From positions 1,612,001 to 1,676,000 of the forward strand of contig NZ_CP050307.1 in the NCBI RefSeq assembly GCF_014189535.1: a stretch of 64,000 bases of DNA, in the 5' to 3' direction. Of this stretch, positions 41,913 to 53,462 are shown one piece after another. Under the pieces are notes generated by a model that worked only from the letters and a program-made list of their open reading frames with translations, was not told where the DNA came from and did no database searches. A program made the position numbers and the translations under genes. This DNA comes from Rhizobium lusitanum. GTDB taxonomy: Bacteria > Pseudomonadota > Alphaproteobacteria > Rhizobiales > Rhizobiaceae. The first letter of the stretch is position 1; each line of letters opens with the position of its first letter.

Positions 41913-43565
41913 ATGTCTCAGACTATCTATGATGCGCTGGTGATCGGCTCTGGCGCGGCGGGCTCCTTCGCCGCAAAGGAACTGACCGCTCAAGGGCTTT
42001 CGGTGCTGCTGCTCGAGGCAGGGCCTGCCGTTTCGCATAGGGATTTCGATCCATCCCGAAAGAAGGAGCCGGCCAGCAGCATCAACATCTGGGAGCGCGC
42101 CCGCGCCACGCTCAAGGGCCAGCCCATTCAGGCGCGCGCAGCCTTCTTTACCGAGCGCTTCAGCCACTTCTTCGTCAACGACCGCAAGAACCCCTACACG
42201 ACACCGAAGGATGCACCGTTTCTCTGGATTCGTGGCCGTCAGAGCGGTGGGCGCCTGCATAGTTTCGGCCGCGTGCTGCTGCGCTGGACCGACGATGATT
42301 TCAAGATCCAGTCGCGAACCGGCAAGGGCGTCGACTGGCCCGTTTCGTATGACGAGTTGGCACCCTACTACGCCGAGGTCGAATCCTACCTCGGGCTCTA
42401 TGGCAACAAGGACGGGGTGGAGACCCTGCCGGACGGCGTCTATGCCCATCCTGCAAAATTGACGCCCGCCGAAGAGACCTTCAAGGTCGAGGTGGAAGGC
42501 CGCTGGCCGGAACGGAGCGTCGTCTCCTGGCGCTATATTGCCCCGGACGCCGAGCGCACGCCGAAGCCTTTGCGTGAGGCCCTGGCGACCGGCCGTCTCA
42601 CCATTCGTCACGACGCCATCGTTCGCCGCATCACGACGGATGATGAGAGCGGTAAGGCGACCGGTGCGGAATTCATCGATCGCGTGACGGGCAAGATCGA
42701 GACTGCGCGCGCAGCACTGGTGGTGCTTTCGGCCTCCCCGATCGAAAGCGTGCGGCTGCTGCTCAATTCGGCCTCCCCCAAGCATCCCGATGGGCTGGGC
42801 AACAGCTCAGGCACGCTCGGACGCTATTTCATGGACCAGCTGCCTTGCCTCGCCTTCGGGTCCTTCCCGAAAGCGAAAGGCTGGGCGGCCGACAAGTCCG
42901 CGCCGGCCGACCCGTTCTATAATCCTTCGGGCGGCATCTTCATCCCGCGGTTCGGGACAAGCGACGCTTCTCGCGGGGACTTCGACTATCAGGGCAGCGT
43001 CGGCCGCACGCCGACGCCGGATGACCAGCCCTCCCGGCTCGCCTTCTTCGGCTTCGGCCGGATGCTTCCTCACGCCGACAACTGCATCACGCTCGACCCC
43101 AGGCGCAAGGATGCCTGGAACATTTCGGTCCCGCATATCCGTTGTGTCATGGGCGAGGAAGAACACGCCTTGCTGCGACGTCAGGAAGAGACGCTAATTG
43201 AGACAGTGCGCGGCGTCGGCGGCGAGCTGGAATTCATCGGCTCGCCCACCGGTCTTAAGGAAATGGGCCGCGGCGCATTCCCCGACGCCGGTGCCTTCAG
43301 CCGCTTCATGTTCCGCAAGTGGTTCCGCAAGACCATGTGCATGGGAGCCGCGATCCATGAGACGGGCGGCGCACGGATGGGGACATCCGAAAAGGACTCC
43401 ATCCTCAATGCCTATAACCAGAGCTGGGACGTTCCCAATCTGATCGTAACGGATGCGTCGGCTTTTCCTGGCAGCGGCATTGCCGGTACGACGCTGACGG
43501 TCATGGCGCTGACAATCCGCGCCTGCCGCAACCTCGTGGACAGGTATCGCGCCGGACAATTATGA
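41913..43565 (+). CDS. GMC-family FAD-dependent oxidoreductase
   Basis: 550 residues. The N-terminal FAD motif GSGAAG (12-17) is followed by E35 (LLEAGP). The C-terminal catalytic region has AAIHETGGARMGTSEKDS (about 479-496) and TDASAFPGSGIAGTTLTVMA. There is no signal peptide or Tat motif, and no small or cytochrome subunit gene is adjacent, so it may act in the cytoplasm. Relatives oxidise sugars or polyols (gluconate 2-dehydrogenase, glucoside 3-dehydrogenase). As last gene of the sugar operon it probably oxidises the imported sugar, possibly to a 3-keto form for the TIM-barrel enzyme; that is inference. Confidence 0.88.
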   Translation: MSQTIYDALVIGSGAAGSFAAKELTAQGLSVLLLEAGPAVSHRDFDPSRKKEPASSINIWERARATLKGQPIQARAAFFTERFSHFFVNDRKNPYTTPKDAPFLWIRGRQSGGRLHSFGRVLLRWTDDDFKIQSRTGKGVDWPVSYDELAPYYAEVESYLGLYGNKDGVETLPDGVYAHPAKLTPAEETFKVEVEGRWPERSVVSWRYIAPDAERTPKPLREALATGRLTIRHDAIVRRITTDDESGKATGAEFIDRVTGKIETARAALVVLSASPIESVRLLLNSASPKHPDGLGNSSGTLGRYFMDQLPCLAFGSFPKAKGWAADKSAPADPFYNPSGGIFIPRFGTSDASRGDFDYQGSVGRTPTPDDQPSRLAFFGFGRMLPHADNCITLDPRRKDAWNISVPHIRCVMGEEEHALLRRQEETLIETVRGVGGELEFIGSPTGLKEMGRGAFPDAGAFSRFMFRKWFRKTMCMGAAIHETGGARMGTSEKDSILNAYNQSWDVPNLIVTDASAFPGSGIAGTTLTVMALTIRACRNLVDRYRAGQL

Positions 43566-43641
43566 TTGCGCGCTCAAAGCTGTTGGGGCGCTGACGCTTG
43601 GCTTGGTCATCAAGCTTGAGATGTTTGTCCCAGGGAACGCA

Positions 43642-45858
43642 TTATTGATCTACGTTTTCGTCAGCGGTCGCAACCTGGGGCGGCCCTGATGCGGCGGCGG
43701 CCAATTCCTGGCGGGCATAAGCAGCATAAAGATACCGACCAACGAGCCCGCTGAAGTCTGCTGGCTTCATGCCTCTGATCCCCATAGCGCCCAATGTGAC
43801 GACGCGTTGTCGACGGTCGACCTTGCTATAAAGCGCTCGCCAGTCCTTCTTGGGTAGGGTTGCGTCTGGGTGGAGCCAGAAGCATAGGGAGAAACGGGTC
43901 GATGCGTAGACCGCGTATTTGGCAATTTCCGTCCAGGCAATCGGCCTGTCCAACCGCGGCGAAACCAGTCCATCCGCGTTCAGCACCATCAGTGGTCTTG
44001 CCGCTCTGCGATGGAGAAAAACCGCATAAATGGTGGCTGCCGCAGCAAATGCACTGGTGACGGCAGCCATCATCATCTGCCCGAATGGGTCATAACCGAG
44101 ACCTGCCCATGCGGAAAACACGACAACCGACAGGCCAAATGCGCCGAAAATCCCCGCCACGATCCCCATCGTCCAGATCATCGGCTTGACGTTGTCATAG
44201 ACAACGGTCTCGTCGGCGACATCTGCGACGACCTTTTCAAGCGCTTCACGACGAAGGGCACGCGCCTTACGCGCGTCATCGATGAAATCCTGGCTCAAAC
44301 GGCGGCACAGGCCTGTCCAATCCGGAAACAGCCCATGCACGAAAGGCCGAACGCCCTGCTCCGGCCGACGCGTCGCTCTGTTCAGTAGATCATCATCAAG
44401 GTTGACGCCCAGCGCCGATATGCGCCGGATCGTCGGTGGATGGCTGTCCGTCGGGTGCGGTTGCCGGTCTTCAAGAAGCGGAACGGGGTCGTTCCATCCT
44501 TCCGTGCGGACAAGCTCCGTCGTCTGCGCGACGAGATCGTGCGAGGCATCATTGAGAGCGGCATGATCGGATTCTGCGTGGGCTCGGCCGAGAATATAGG
44601 TGACAGCAGGAGCGATAACACCGGTGCGGATCAGCGCCGAGGCGGCCTCTGCCGGCGCACCGAGCAGACTGCCCATACGGTCGGCTTCGAATTCCCGCAG
44701 CCGGCTCCAGTGCCAGACCGCGTGATCGAACTGCTGGATGGCATGAAAGCCGAGCTTAACCGCGGGGTACAAAACGAAACGACCACCGTCGACGCGATTA
44801 AGGGCTGTCAGCGCACGCCAGAAACCTGCGTAGATGGGGGCGAATCGTTGGCTGTAGCGGGTGTCCTCGCCGGAAAAATGTGCAAACTCATGGCCGATGA
44901 TGGTTGTTATTTCGGGTCGATCGAGCAGATCAAGATAAGGCGCGGGCAGATAGAGCGACCGCCCGGTCAACAGCCTGTCTTCCGGCCACAGGCGCACCTG
45001 GCTTTCGGTAACAAAAAAGCCTTCGGTAAGGCCGACGATAATCGTGTCGGGTAGCAAGGCGTTTTGCCGAGCGGCCAGGCTTCGGGCAAAGCGCCAAAGC
45101 TCCGGCGCCTCCGCTTCGCCGATGGCTCGCCCCGAAACGTCAAGCGGCTCGGGCGTGAACAGCGCAAAGACGTCCCTCAGTCCGCGCAGAGCCATGAAGG
45201 CGCTATAGGCCGCCACGATGGCCAGAGCCACGGCGGCGACAAAAAGTTTGGCGCTTCCCGTCGTCAAGTCTGCCCATAGGCCGATGCTGATAGCCTCGAA
45301 CAATATCGCCGCGCTTACGCCGATACAAAACCCGATCACCACCATTGCCAGAATAAACGGCAGAACAGATCCCAAACGTTGAAAGCTCTTGATCAATTGA
45401 CGCTGGGAGCGTCGCGCCCGGAGCCCACTGATTGTCGCGGTGATGAGACCGGCTGCACCGCCTGTAAATGCAAGAACCGCTCCACCAATGGTTACCCAGA
45501 CGAGTGGTCGGCGAATCCGGGAGATCTCAAGGTCCTCAGCGGCTTGCGAAAGGGCATCCTCGATACGCGAAATGGCAACCAGGGCGGAGAGGTGAATCGG
45601 CCCACCATCTCCCTCAAAGGTGAGACTGGCATTCGGATTGGTTGCCGCGATTTCCTTCACTTGGGCACGGGTCGTCGAGAGTTCGGCCGAAGAGCGATCC
45701 GCGATTTCAAGGGTTTCGGCCGCACGCTGCGCCTGCCAAAGCCCCAAGGCGGCGAGCGCGATGGGCACGAGAAGAACCCACACGGCCAAAACCAAACTCG
45801 CGCGGAGATCAATCTTGCGGTTGCCGTTGGCGCCGCCGCTGGTTTTGGTCACATTCAT
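43642..45858 (-). CDS. Membrane-anchored M48 (Ste24/HtpX-like) metallopeptidase
   Basis: 738 residues from ATG 45858; upstream in-frame codons lack membrane or family features. The order is a membrane segment at 20-42, a periplasmic-type loop, and membrane segments near 118-142, 165-190 and 205-225. The M48 domain follows, with HEFAH (323-327) and the third-ligand motif REFEAD (388-393). A PTDSHPPTIRRI element, also typical of M48 proteins, lies further on. Two more membrane segments occur about 600-655, before a C-terminal soluble tail. It is much longer than HtpX (about 300). It is probably a membrane protein quality-control protease; partner and substrate are unknown. Confidence 0.82.
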   Translation of the reverse strand: MNVTKTSGGANGNRKIDLRASLVLAVWVLLVPIALAALGLWQAQRAAETLEIADRSSAELSTTRAQVKEIAATNPNASLTFEGDGGPIHLSALVAISRIEDALSQAAEDLEISRIRRPLVWVTIGGAVLAFTGGAAGLITATISGLRARRSQRQLIKSFQRLGSVLPFILAMVVIGFCIGVSAAILFEAISIGLWADLTTGSAKLFVAAVALAIVAAYSAFMALRGLRDVFALFTPEPLDVSGRAIGEAEAPELWRFARSLAARQNALLPDTIIVGLTEGFFVTESQVRLWPEDRLLTGRSLYLPAPYLDLLDRPEITTIIGHEFAHFSGEDTRYSQRFAPIYAGFWRALTALNRVDGGRFVLYPAVKLGFHAIQQFDHAVWHWSRLREFEADRMGSLLGAPAEAASALIRTGVIAPAVTYILGRAHAESDHAALNDASHDLVAQTTELVRTEGWNDPVPLLEDRQPHPTDSHPPTIRRISALGVNLDDDLLNRATRRPEQGVRPFVHGLFPDWTGLCRRLSQDFIDDARKARALRREALEKVVADVADETVVYDNVKPMIWTMGIVAGIFGAFGLSVVVFSAWAGLGYDPFGQMMMAAVTSAFAAAATIYAVFLHRRAARPLMVLNADGLVSPRLDRPIAWTEIAKYAVYASTRFSLCFWLHPDATLPKKDWRALYSKVDRRQRVVTLGAMGIRGMKPADFSGLVGRYLYAAYARQELAAAASGPPQVATADENVDQ

Positions 45859-45994
45859 CTCGTATGATGCTCCATGCCAATTCGCGGCGACGAAAGCCTT
45901 GCCGCGGCGTTTTCTACCATAGCGGTATCGACTTCCCCATCGAAAACATCGGCATTCAGCGAGACTGGCGTCGTCGAGATCACAATGCCTTTCA

Positions 45995-46429
45995 TTAGGG
46001 CCCGTCAATGTCCAGCACCCGAACGTAGCGCTCCAGAAGCAGGGTGCGCTCCTTGGTCAAAGCCACTTCCGCATCCGCCTCCATCGGCGCATACATGCTG
46101 CCTTTCCGGGTCTCAAAGAGGCTTTCCCGCGCCTTCGCCTCCAGATCGCGATAGGCGATCCAACTGCGCTGTGCGGACTTGAGGTCCTGTGCCGCTGGCG
46201 GCGGAAGTTCCTTGAGGAGCTTGGAATAAGCGAGGTTCATCCGCTTGTCGTAGGATGCCAGCGCTTTTGTTTCGCACGCCGTCTGGTCGCCCGTCGATCC
46301 ATTGTTCGGATCCTGCAGGCAGAGATCAAGGCTGCGGTCGGTTGGGTCTTTCAGGTCTGCGGCAAGTGCCGGAAGAGATACGAAAGAGGCCAGCAAAACT
46401 GCCGCAAAGTATTTCGGTACAGACATCAT
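45995..46429 (-). CDS. LprI-family secreted protein (lysozyme-inhibitor-like, DUF1311)
   Basis: 144 residues from ATG 46429 (or 46426). A signal peptide (KYFAAVLLASFVSLPALA, then ADLKDP) is followed by the LprI-type domain with two Cys (LDLCLQDP, QTACETKALASYDKRMNLAY), then LKSAQRSWIAYRDLEAKARE and MTKER-like helices. Related proteins bind lysozyme in some bacteria; most are uncharacterised. No strong ribosome binding site is visible. It is upstream of the M48 gene, separated by about 136 bases. Confidence 0.8.
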   Translation of the reverse strand: MMSVPKYFAAVLLASFVSLPALAADLKDPTDRSLDLCLQDPNNGSTGDQTACETKALASYDKRMNLAYSKLLKELPPPAAQDLKSAQRSWIAYRDLEAKARESLFETRKGSMYAPMEADAEVALTKERTLLLERYVRVLDIDGP

Positions 46430-46584
46430 GGCGGAACAACCGAAGCGAAAATGCTTGTAGCGGTGCAGTCGTCCATCCTCCATGCCATTCCATCGCAACA
46501 AATGAAATAGCTTTTCGTCCCGGCATGGGGCCACGGCGGCGAAATCGCCGCCGTGCTATTCCGCATTGAAAACCGGCCCGGGGT

Positions 46585-48518
46585 CTATTTCCAAGCAGAG
46601 AGAGAGAACGGAGCGATTTCCCGCCCACCCAGCACGAACTCCCGCTCGCCCGGAACCGTCCAGGCATCCGGCCCGTAATTGAACGCGAATGTCAGCTTGC
46701 CTGCCCGGCGAAGTCGGATGAAATCGGGTATCTCCGTGGTTTGCAGGTCGAGGCTGGAAGCGAGGTAGAACATCAGATTGCCGAGAAGCGCACCATCCGC
46801 CCAGCAGGCCAGGTAGCGATAGCGGCCCTTCGACACAAGCGCCGGTTTGCCATCTTCGAAGGTCGCCACAACATTCGCATCCGGCAGCGCCTCGATATCT
46901 TCGCGCCATCTTGTGGCTGGGCCGTTGACCGCACCAACCAGTGAGGCACTCAGGCCGGGACGCAGGGAAGCGACCTGCGTGATCCTGACACCGGTGAGTT
47001 CGCCGATCGGCCCCGGCGGAAGATTGGCCGGAATGCGGAAATTGCGGTCCCGCGATCCCGTCCTCGGACCGAAAAGGACGGTTCCGTCCGCTTGCTCGAA
47101 TGCTGCCAGAGCCACATCCGATACGTGCATCAGGCAGGGAACGAGAACAAGCTTGTAGCCTTTCAGCGATTGCCCCGGCCGGACGAAATCGACATCGAGC
47201 CCGAGTTTCCTGACCGCCTCGTACCAGCGGAAGGCAAGCTCTTCATAGCGGAAATCCTTGCCCTGCGGCTGGATGACGGCGGACCAATAGCTTTCATAAT
47301 CGTAGACGATTGCCACAGGTGCCTGAGCCGCTTCCGGCAATGGACCGACGGCATCGATCTCACGCCCGACGATCTCGGCTTCCTTGCCGCCCGGAGAAAG
47401 TTCGTCGAGACCGGGCAGATTCAGGCCGGCATGCATCTGCTCCTGTGCAAACGGTGCCTGACGCCAGCGGAAGTAACTGACGACTTCGGCTCCGTGAGCA
47501 AGACCTTCCCAGCTCCACAGGCGCACCATCCCCGGCTTGGGAATCGGATTCCACGGCGCCCAGTTCACAGGCCCCGGCTGCTGCTCCATGATCCAGAACC
47601 GGCCATTGCCGACGCCACGGTAAAGGTCGTGATGGAAGGCCGCGATGTCGGGGTGGGAGGTCTCCGCCCAGCGCACGCGCTCTTCCTCGCTGAAGGGAAA
47701 CTTCTCCACGAAGCCGATCGGATAGGAGTCCCAGGACGCCAGGTCCAGATTCTCGGCGACCTTCCAATGATCGAAATCATTGACGAAGCCCATGAAATTA
47801 TGGGTGATCCAGCGGTTGGGAGAATGCTTCCGGATGATGTCGCATTGCATGCGGTCGTAAGCTGCGATCTGGTCGGAATGGAAACGCCAGAAATCGAGCC
47901 GGACGGCGGGGTTCGTCTCCGTCACCGTCAGGTTCGGCAGCACGACGTCCTCGAAGCTTTGGACTTCCATCGACCAGAAGACGCTACCCCAGGCCTCGTT
48001 CAATTGCTGTGCCGACTGATAGCGAAGGCGAAGCCAGCGGCGAAACGCCTTCAGGTCTTCAGCACCCCAGGAAAGGCTTGTATCGTGGCATCCGTATTCA
48101 TTGTCGGTCTGCCAACCAACAAGACCGGGATGCTCGCCATATCGCTTCGCGATGACCTCGACGATACGCTCCGACTCCTTCCACCAGACATCTGACGAGA
48201 AGGTATAATGACGGCGCGAGCCGAAGCCTCGCACCCTACCCTGTTCGTCCACCGGAGCGATCTCGGGATATTCATCCATCAGCCACTTCGGCGGCGTCGC
48301 GGTTGGCGTGCCGAGCACAACCTTCAGACCGGCGGCCGTCAGTGTGTCAATCGCGCGGTCGAGCCAGCCGAAATCGAAAGAACCACGCGTCGGCTCGAGG
48401 CGCGACCAGGCAAATTCGCCAATCCGCACATAAGAGATTCCAAGCGCCCGCATGCGACGCGCGTCTTTTTCCCACCAGCTCTCGGGCCAATGTTCCGGAT
48501 AATAGCAAACGCCAAGCA

Positions 48519-48519
<1 letters not shown>
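46585..48519 (-). CDS. Beta-galactosidase, glycoside hydrolase family 42
   Basis: 644 residues, full length for GH42. It starts at LGVCYYPEHWPESWW, with the acid/base E141 in WQTDNEYGCH and the nucleophile E312 in FWIMEQQPGPVNW. A trimerisation domain and a small C-terminal beta domain follow. No signal peptide is present, so it acts in the cytoplasm on imported galactosides. It overlaps the ATPase gene stop by one base and is last in the operon. The order (binding protein, two permeases, hydrolase, ATPase, beta-galactosidase) recalls lacEFGZK operons of Agrobacterium and Sinorhizobium. Confidence 0.92.
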
Positions 48520-49610
<1,091 letters not shown>

Positions 49611-49615
49611 GAGAC

Positions 49616-51706
49616 TTAGTCTCCCGTCACTGGTTCGAATTCAAGAAGAAGCCCGCTTTCGGGCCGAAGCATCGGCAGCGGCAAGCCGACATGCCGGAGC
49701 GTATCGAGGCTGAAGGTCAGTTCTCCATTCAGAAGCCGCTGTTGGCCGTCCGAAATCCGGATGAACTCGGGCTCGGCAGGATGGATCGCTTTCACACGCC
49801 ATTTGCCAGCACCCTCAACGCTCACCGGCAGACGGACGGGCGCCGGCTGCTCGCCGACCATTTGCGGACCCTGTGCAACGAAAGCCACGATACGGTTCTC
49901 GTCCGCAGCACCCCAGATGTAGCGACCATCGAGCGGCGGCAGGCGGAACTGCTTGCCGGCGGCATGCAGCAGCGGGCGCAGGCTCTTGTGAAGCGCAATC
50001 CAGCCTTCGAGCTCCTGCTTTTCCTCGGCGTCGAGGGTCAGCGGGTTGAGTTCGACGCCCAGATGATAGGCGAGCGCGACGAGCGCGCGGAAGGAAAGCG
50101 TCAACCTGCGGCCGGTCTGGTGGTTCGGCGAAGCGGCAATATGCGCGCCGAGAAGTTCCGGCGGAACGAACTGCGAGGCCCCATGCTGTATTTCAAGCCG
50201 TTCGAAAGCATCGGTGCAATCGGAGGTCCAGACGCGATGCGTGTGGCGGAGGACGCCGTAATCGATGCGCCCGCCGCCCGATGCGCAGCTTTCAATCTCG
50301 ACTGCCGGAAACGCCTGCCGGATCCTGTCCATCAGAGCATAGACCGCCCGCGTCTGCTGCGCCGTGCGGGCACGGCCATCCGCGCCGCCGGCATGGGTCA
50401 GGTCACGGTTCATGTCCCATTTGATGTAAGAGATCGCATGCTGGGAGAGTACGGCTTCCATGCATCTGAAGAGATAGTCGCTGACCTCCGGCCGCGTCAG
50501 ATCCAGCACCAGCTGGTTTCTCGACAAAAGCAGCGGACGCCCTTCGACCTGCAGAGCCCAATCGGGATGCGCACGAAATAGCTCTGACTCGGGGTTCACA
50601 TTTTCCGGCTCGCACCAGAGACCGAATTCCATGCCCAGCGAGGTCACATGATCGACCAGCGGCTTCAATCCGTCAGGATATTTCCGCTCGTCGATGAACC
50701 AGTCGCCGAGGCTGGTGGTGTCGTCGTCGCGCTTGCCGAACCAGCCGTCATCGAGAACGAAGCGCTCGATGCCAACAGCCGCCGCCGCATCGGCCTGGGC
50801 CTTCAGGGAGTCCATGCGGTGATCGAAGTAATTGCCTTCCCAGGTATTTAGTGTCACCGGCCGAGGCTTCATCTCACCGCCCGGCCAGGAGACCACGCTC
50901 TCCCTGACGAAGGCATGGAAAGCTTCGCTGTCAGAACCGGCAAAGGCCGTCGGACTGGTGTAGGTCTCACCGGCTGCGAGACGCATTTCGCCAGGCTCGA
51001 ACAGCTCGCCGACATGCACCAGCCTGCGCCCATCATCGAGCGTGTCGATCGCCATCAGGTGATTGCCGCTCCAGCCGAGATGGAAGCCCATCCGCTTGCC
51101 GCCGCATTCGAGGAAGGCGAAGGGGAAGCGGTCATGCGAGGTTCGCCCACGGCGGCTTTCCTGCATCCAGAGCCCGTCGGCAATTGTCGTGTGGCGCGTC
51201 TGGAATTCCCGGCCCCACATGCCCGTAAAGGTGGTCAGTTCCGCCGCGCCGGCAGGCATCAGGAAGCTCGCCGCCATACAGCGGTCGAGGGTATAAATGC
51301 TGGAGCCGTGGTTGCTCAGGGACGTGGAAATCGACAGCACTTCGGCGGAGCCTGCCTCGATGCATATCCGCAGCCCGACTTCCGCGACAGTATCCTCGGC
51401 TTTCAGAACGACACCGGAGTCGATCTCATCGGCCTGCCAGTTCTGGAACTCCAGGATGAACGCCCGCCCATCGCGGTGTCCTGAGATCGCCGGCCAGCCG
51501 AAAAAGCCGAGCCCACCGACAGGCAGAAGAACATTCGACGGCACAGCAATGTCCATGCCGTTGACACGGCTTGAACGCGGCACCTCGGGCCAGAATTCCG
51601 GCGCAAGCGCCCCACGGCCAAAGCCCAGAATCTCGGGCATGCCGCTCGCAGGCAGGCCGAGCGCCAGCGACACCGCGCCTGCTTTGACAACAACAGTCTT
51701 GCTCAT
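49616..51706 (-). CDS. Alpha-galactosidase, glycoside hydrolase family 36
   Basis: 696 residues from ATG 51706, which overlaps the permease stop as ATGA; a longer in-frame start would lie deep inside the permease gene. An N-terminal beta-supersandwich (about 1-280) precedes the TIM barrel. The nucleophile is D431 in YIKWDMNRDLT and the acid/base is D496 in VWTSDCTDAFER. Further GH36 motifs are FVLDDGWFGKRDDD and GLWCEPE. No signal peptide is seen. It would cleave imported raffinose-type or melibiose-type sugars in the cytoplasm. Confidence 0.92.
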   Translation of the reverse strand: MSKTVVVKAGAVSLALGLPASGMPEILGFGRGALAPEFWPEVPRSSRVNGMDIAVPSNVLLPVGGLGFFGWPAISGHRDGRAFILEFQNWQADEIDSGVVLKAEDTVAEVGLRICIEAGSAEVLSISTSLSNHGSSIYTLDRCMAASFLMPAGAAELTTFTGMWGREFQTRHTTIADGLWMQESRRGRTSHDRFPFAFLECGGKRMGFHLGWSGNHLMAIDTLDDGRRLVHVGELFEPGEMRLAAGETYTSPTAFAGSDSEAFHAFVRESVVSWPGGEMKPRPVTLNTWEGNYFDHRMDSLKAQADAAAAVGIERFVLDDGWFGKRDDDTTSLGDWFIDERKYPDGLKPLVDHVTSLGMEFGLWCEPENVNPESELFRAHPDWALQVEGRPLLLSRNQLVLDLTRPEVSDYLFRCMEAVLSQHAISYIKWDMNRDLTHAGGADGRARTAQQTRAVYALMDRIRQAFPAVEIESCASGGGRIDYGVLRHTHRVWTSDCTDAFERLEIQHGASQFVPPELLGAHIAASPNHQTGRRLTLSFRALVALAYHLGVELNPLTLDAEEKQELEGWIALHKSLRPLLHAAGKQFRLPPLDGRYIWGAADENRIVAFVAQGPQMVGEQPAPVRLPVSVEGAGKWRVKAIHPAEPEFIRISDGQQRLLNGELTFSLDTLRHVGLPLPMLRPESGLLLEFEPVTGD

Positions 51707-52554
51707 CCCTTGGTCGCTCCGAGAGTGAGGCCCGCAATAAAGTGCCTCTGCATAAAGAAGAACATCAGAACCGGCGGCATCGCGGCAACGATGGATCCCG
51801 CCGACACCAGATGCCACGCGGCAACCCACTGGCCGTTAAGGGAATTAAGGCCGGCGGTAACGGGCATGGCGCTCTGTCCCTGTACGAGCACGGTCGCCCA
51901 GAAATAATCGTTCCAGACGAATGTGAAGATCAGCACCGACAGCGCTGCAATCGCCGGACGCATCAAAGGCAGCACGATATGGACGAAGATCCGCCATTCG
52001 GAAACGCCCTCGACGCGCGCCGACTCGATCAGCGCGAAGGGCAAGCCCTTGATGAAGTTGCGCATGAATAAGGTGCAGAAGCCCGTCTGGAAGGCGACAT
52101 GGAACAGCACCAAGCCGGTCACCGTATCGTAAAGGCCCATCTTCAGCGTCATGTCGCGAACCGGAACCATCAGGATCTGGAACGGAATGAAGTTGCCGGC
52201 AACGAAAATGAAGAACAGCGCCAGACTTCCCTTGAACCGGTAGACGGCGAGCGCGAAACCGCAAAGGCATGATAGGCCGACCGCGCCGATAACCGTCGGG
52301 ATGGTGATCTTGAACGAGTTCAGGATGTAGTGGCCGATCGGCGAATCCCGGAAAACGGCAGTGTAGTTTTCCACGCCCGCAAAGCCCGAGGGAATGCCGA
52401 AATAATTGCCGGCCGCCAGATCTCCCGATGGGCGGATCGAGGTGACCGCGACGCCGATCAGCGGCAGGAGCCAGATGATCAGCGCGATCGGCAGGATGAT
52501 CTGATAGGTCGTGGACACCCATGGTGCCGATTTCTGGACAGGTGTTGGAAACAT
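51703..52554 (-). CDS. Sugar ABC transporter permease (LacG/MalG type)
   Basis: 283 residues with six membrane segments and the EAA loop FALIESARVEGVSEWRIFVH followed by IVLPLM. The C-terminus RHFIAGLTLGATKG matches MalG-like proteins. It overlaps the other permease and the alpha-galactosidase gene by a few bases. Confidence 0.9.
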   Translation of the reverse strand: MFPTPVQKSAPWVSTTYQIILPIALIIWLLPLIGVAVTSIRPSGDLAAGNYFGIPSGFAGVENYTAVFRDSPIGHYILNSFKITIPTVIGAVGLSCLCGFALAVYRFKGSLALFFIFVAGNFIPFQILMVPVRDMTLKMGLYDTVTGLVLFHVAFQTGFCTLFMRNFIKGLPFALIESARVEGVSEWRIFVHIVLPLMRPAIAALSVLIFTFVWNDYFWATVLVQGQSAMPVTAGLNSLNGQWVAAWHLVSAGSIVAAMPPVLMFFFMQRHFIAGLTLGATKG

Positions 52555-53462
52555 CAGGAATTCCTTTCCTGTCTCAGCATGCGAATGAGAAAGAAGGTGA
52601 TGAAGATCATCATGATCAGGAAGAGCACGACGGCGATCGCGGCGCCGTATCCCATGCGGAATCCGTATTCCGACAGGGCTTCCTCATACATGTAGTAGGA
52701 CAGAACGCGGCTCGACCCGTAGGGACCGCCAGCCGTCATGACGGAAACGAGGTCGAAGGACCGAAGCGCGCCGATGACCGTCACCACCACAGCGATGAAA
52801 GTGGCCGGCCGCAGCTGCGGCAGCACAATGTTCCAAAACAGGTGCCAGCCTTTGGCGCCATCCATGCGCCCGGCCTCGATCTGTTCCGAATTGATGTTGT
52901 TGAGGCCCGTCAGGTAAAGGATCATGCAATAGGCGATCTGCGGCCAGAGGCCGGCAGCGATGATGCCGTAGGTCACCAAACGCTCATCCGCCAGCACGGC
53001 GATCTGCGTCCCCGTCAAGGCTTCGGTCAGGACGGAGAAGAGACCGAAATTAGGTGCATAGAACCAGGTGAAAATCAGCCCGACGACAACCTGGCTGATC
53101 ACGAACGGGAAGAAAAACAGCGATTTGTAGATGCGGATGCCGGCAACGGTCTGGTTCAGGAACAGAGCCGCGGCCAGGCCCGCCGGGACCGCCAGCAGAT
53201 AAAGGACGAGCCATATGATGTTGTTCTCGAGCGACGTATAGAAGGCGTCATCGGAGAAGAGCTCGACGTAATTCCCAATACCGATCCAGGTTTTTGGCCC
53301 AAGACCATCCCAGTCATGAAAGCTGATCCACACGGACTGGAATACCGGGAGGATCACATAGATCAGGAACATCAGAGCGCCTGGCGCCAGAAAGAGCCAG
53401 GGTGCGAACGTCCGCTGATTGCGTTTCCAGAACCCCGGTAGAGCGGTGCTGCTCGTGCCCAT
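52554..53462 (-). CDS. Sugar ABC transporter permease (LacF/MalF type)
   Basis: 302 residues with a basic N-terminal tail, six membrane segments and the EAA loop (SEQIEAGRMDGAKGWHLFWN, then IVLPQL). It follows the binding-protein gene after about 79 bases. The stop shares one base with the next start. Confidence 0.9.
   Translation of the reverse strand: MGTSSTALPGFWKRNQRTFAPWLFLAPGALMFLIYVILPVFQSVWISFHDWDGLGPKTWIGIGNYVELFSDDAFYTSLENNIIWLVLYLLAVPAGLAAALFLNQTVAGIRIYKSLFFFPFVISQVVVGLIFTWFYAPNFGLFSVLTEALTGTQIAVLADERLVTYGIIAAGLWPQIAYCMILYLTGLNNINSEQIEAGRMDGAKGWHLFWNIVLPQLRPATFIAVVVTVIGALRSFDLVSVMTAGGPYGSSRVLSYYMYEEALSEYGFRMGYGAAIAVVLFLIMMIFITFFLIRMLRQERNS

Noticed and set aside
40956..42785. A 609-codon open frame on the minus strand opposite the sugar ATPase and GMC genes
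   Set aside because: The plus-strand products carry complete family motifs across the same bases. The antisense frame has no recognisable domain and follows from GC-rich codon usage. The same applies to the 445-codon antisense frame at 37741-39078.
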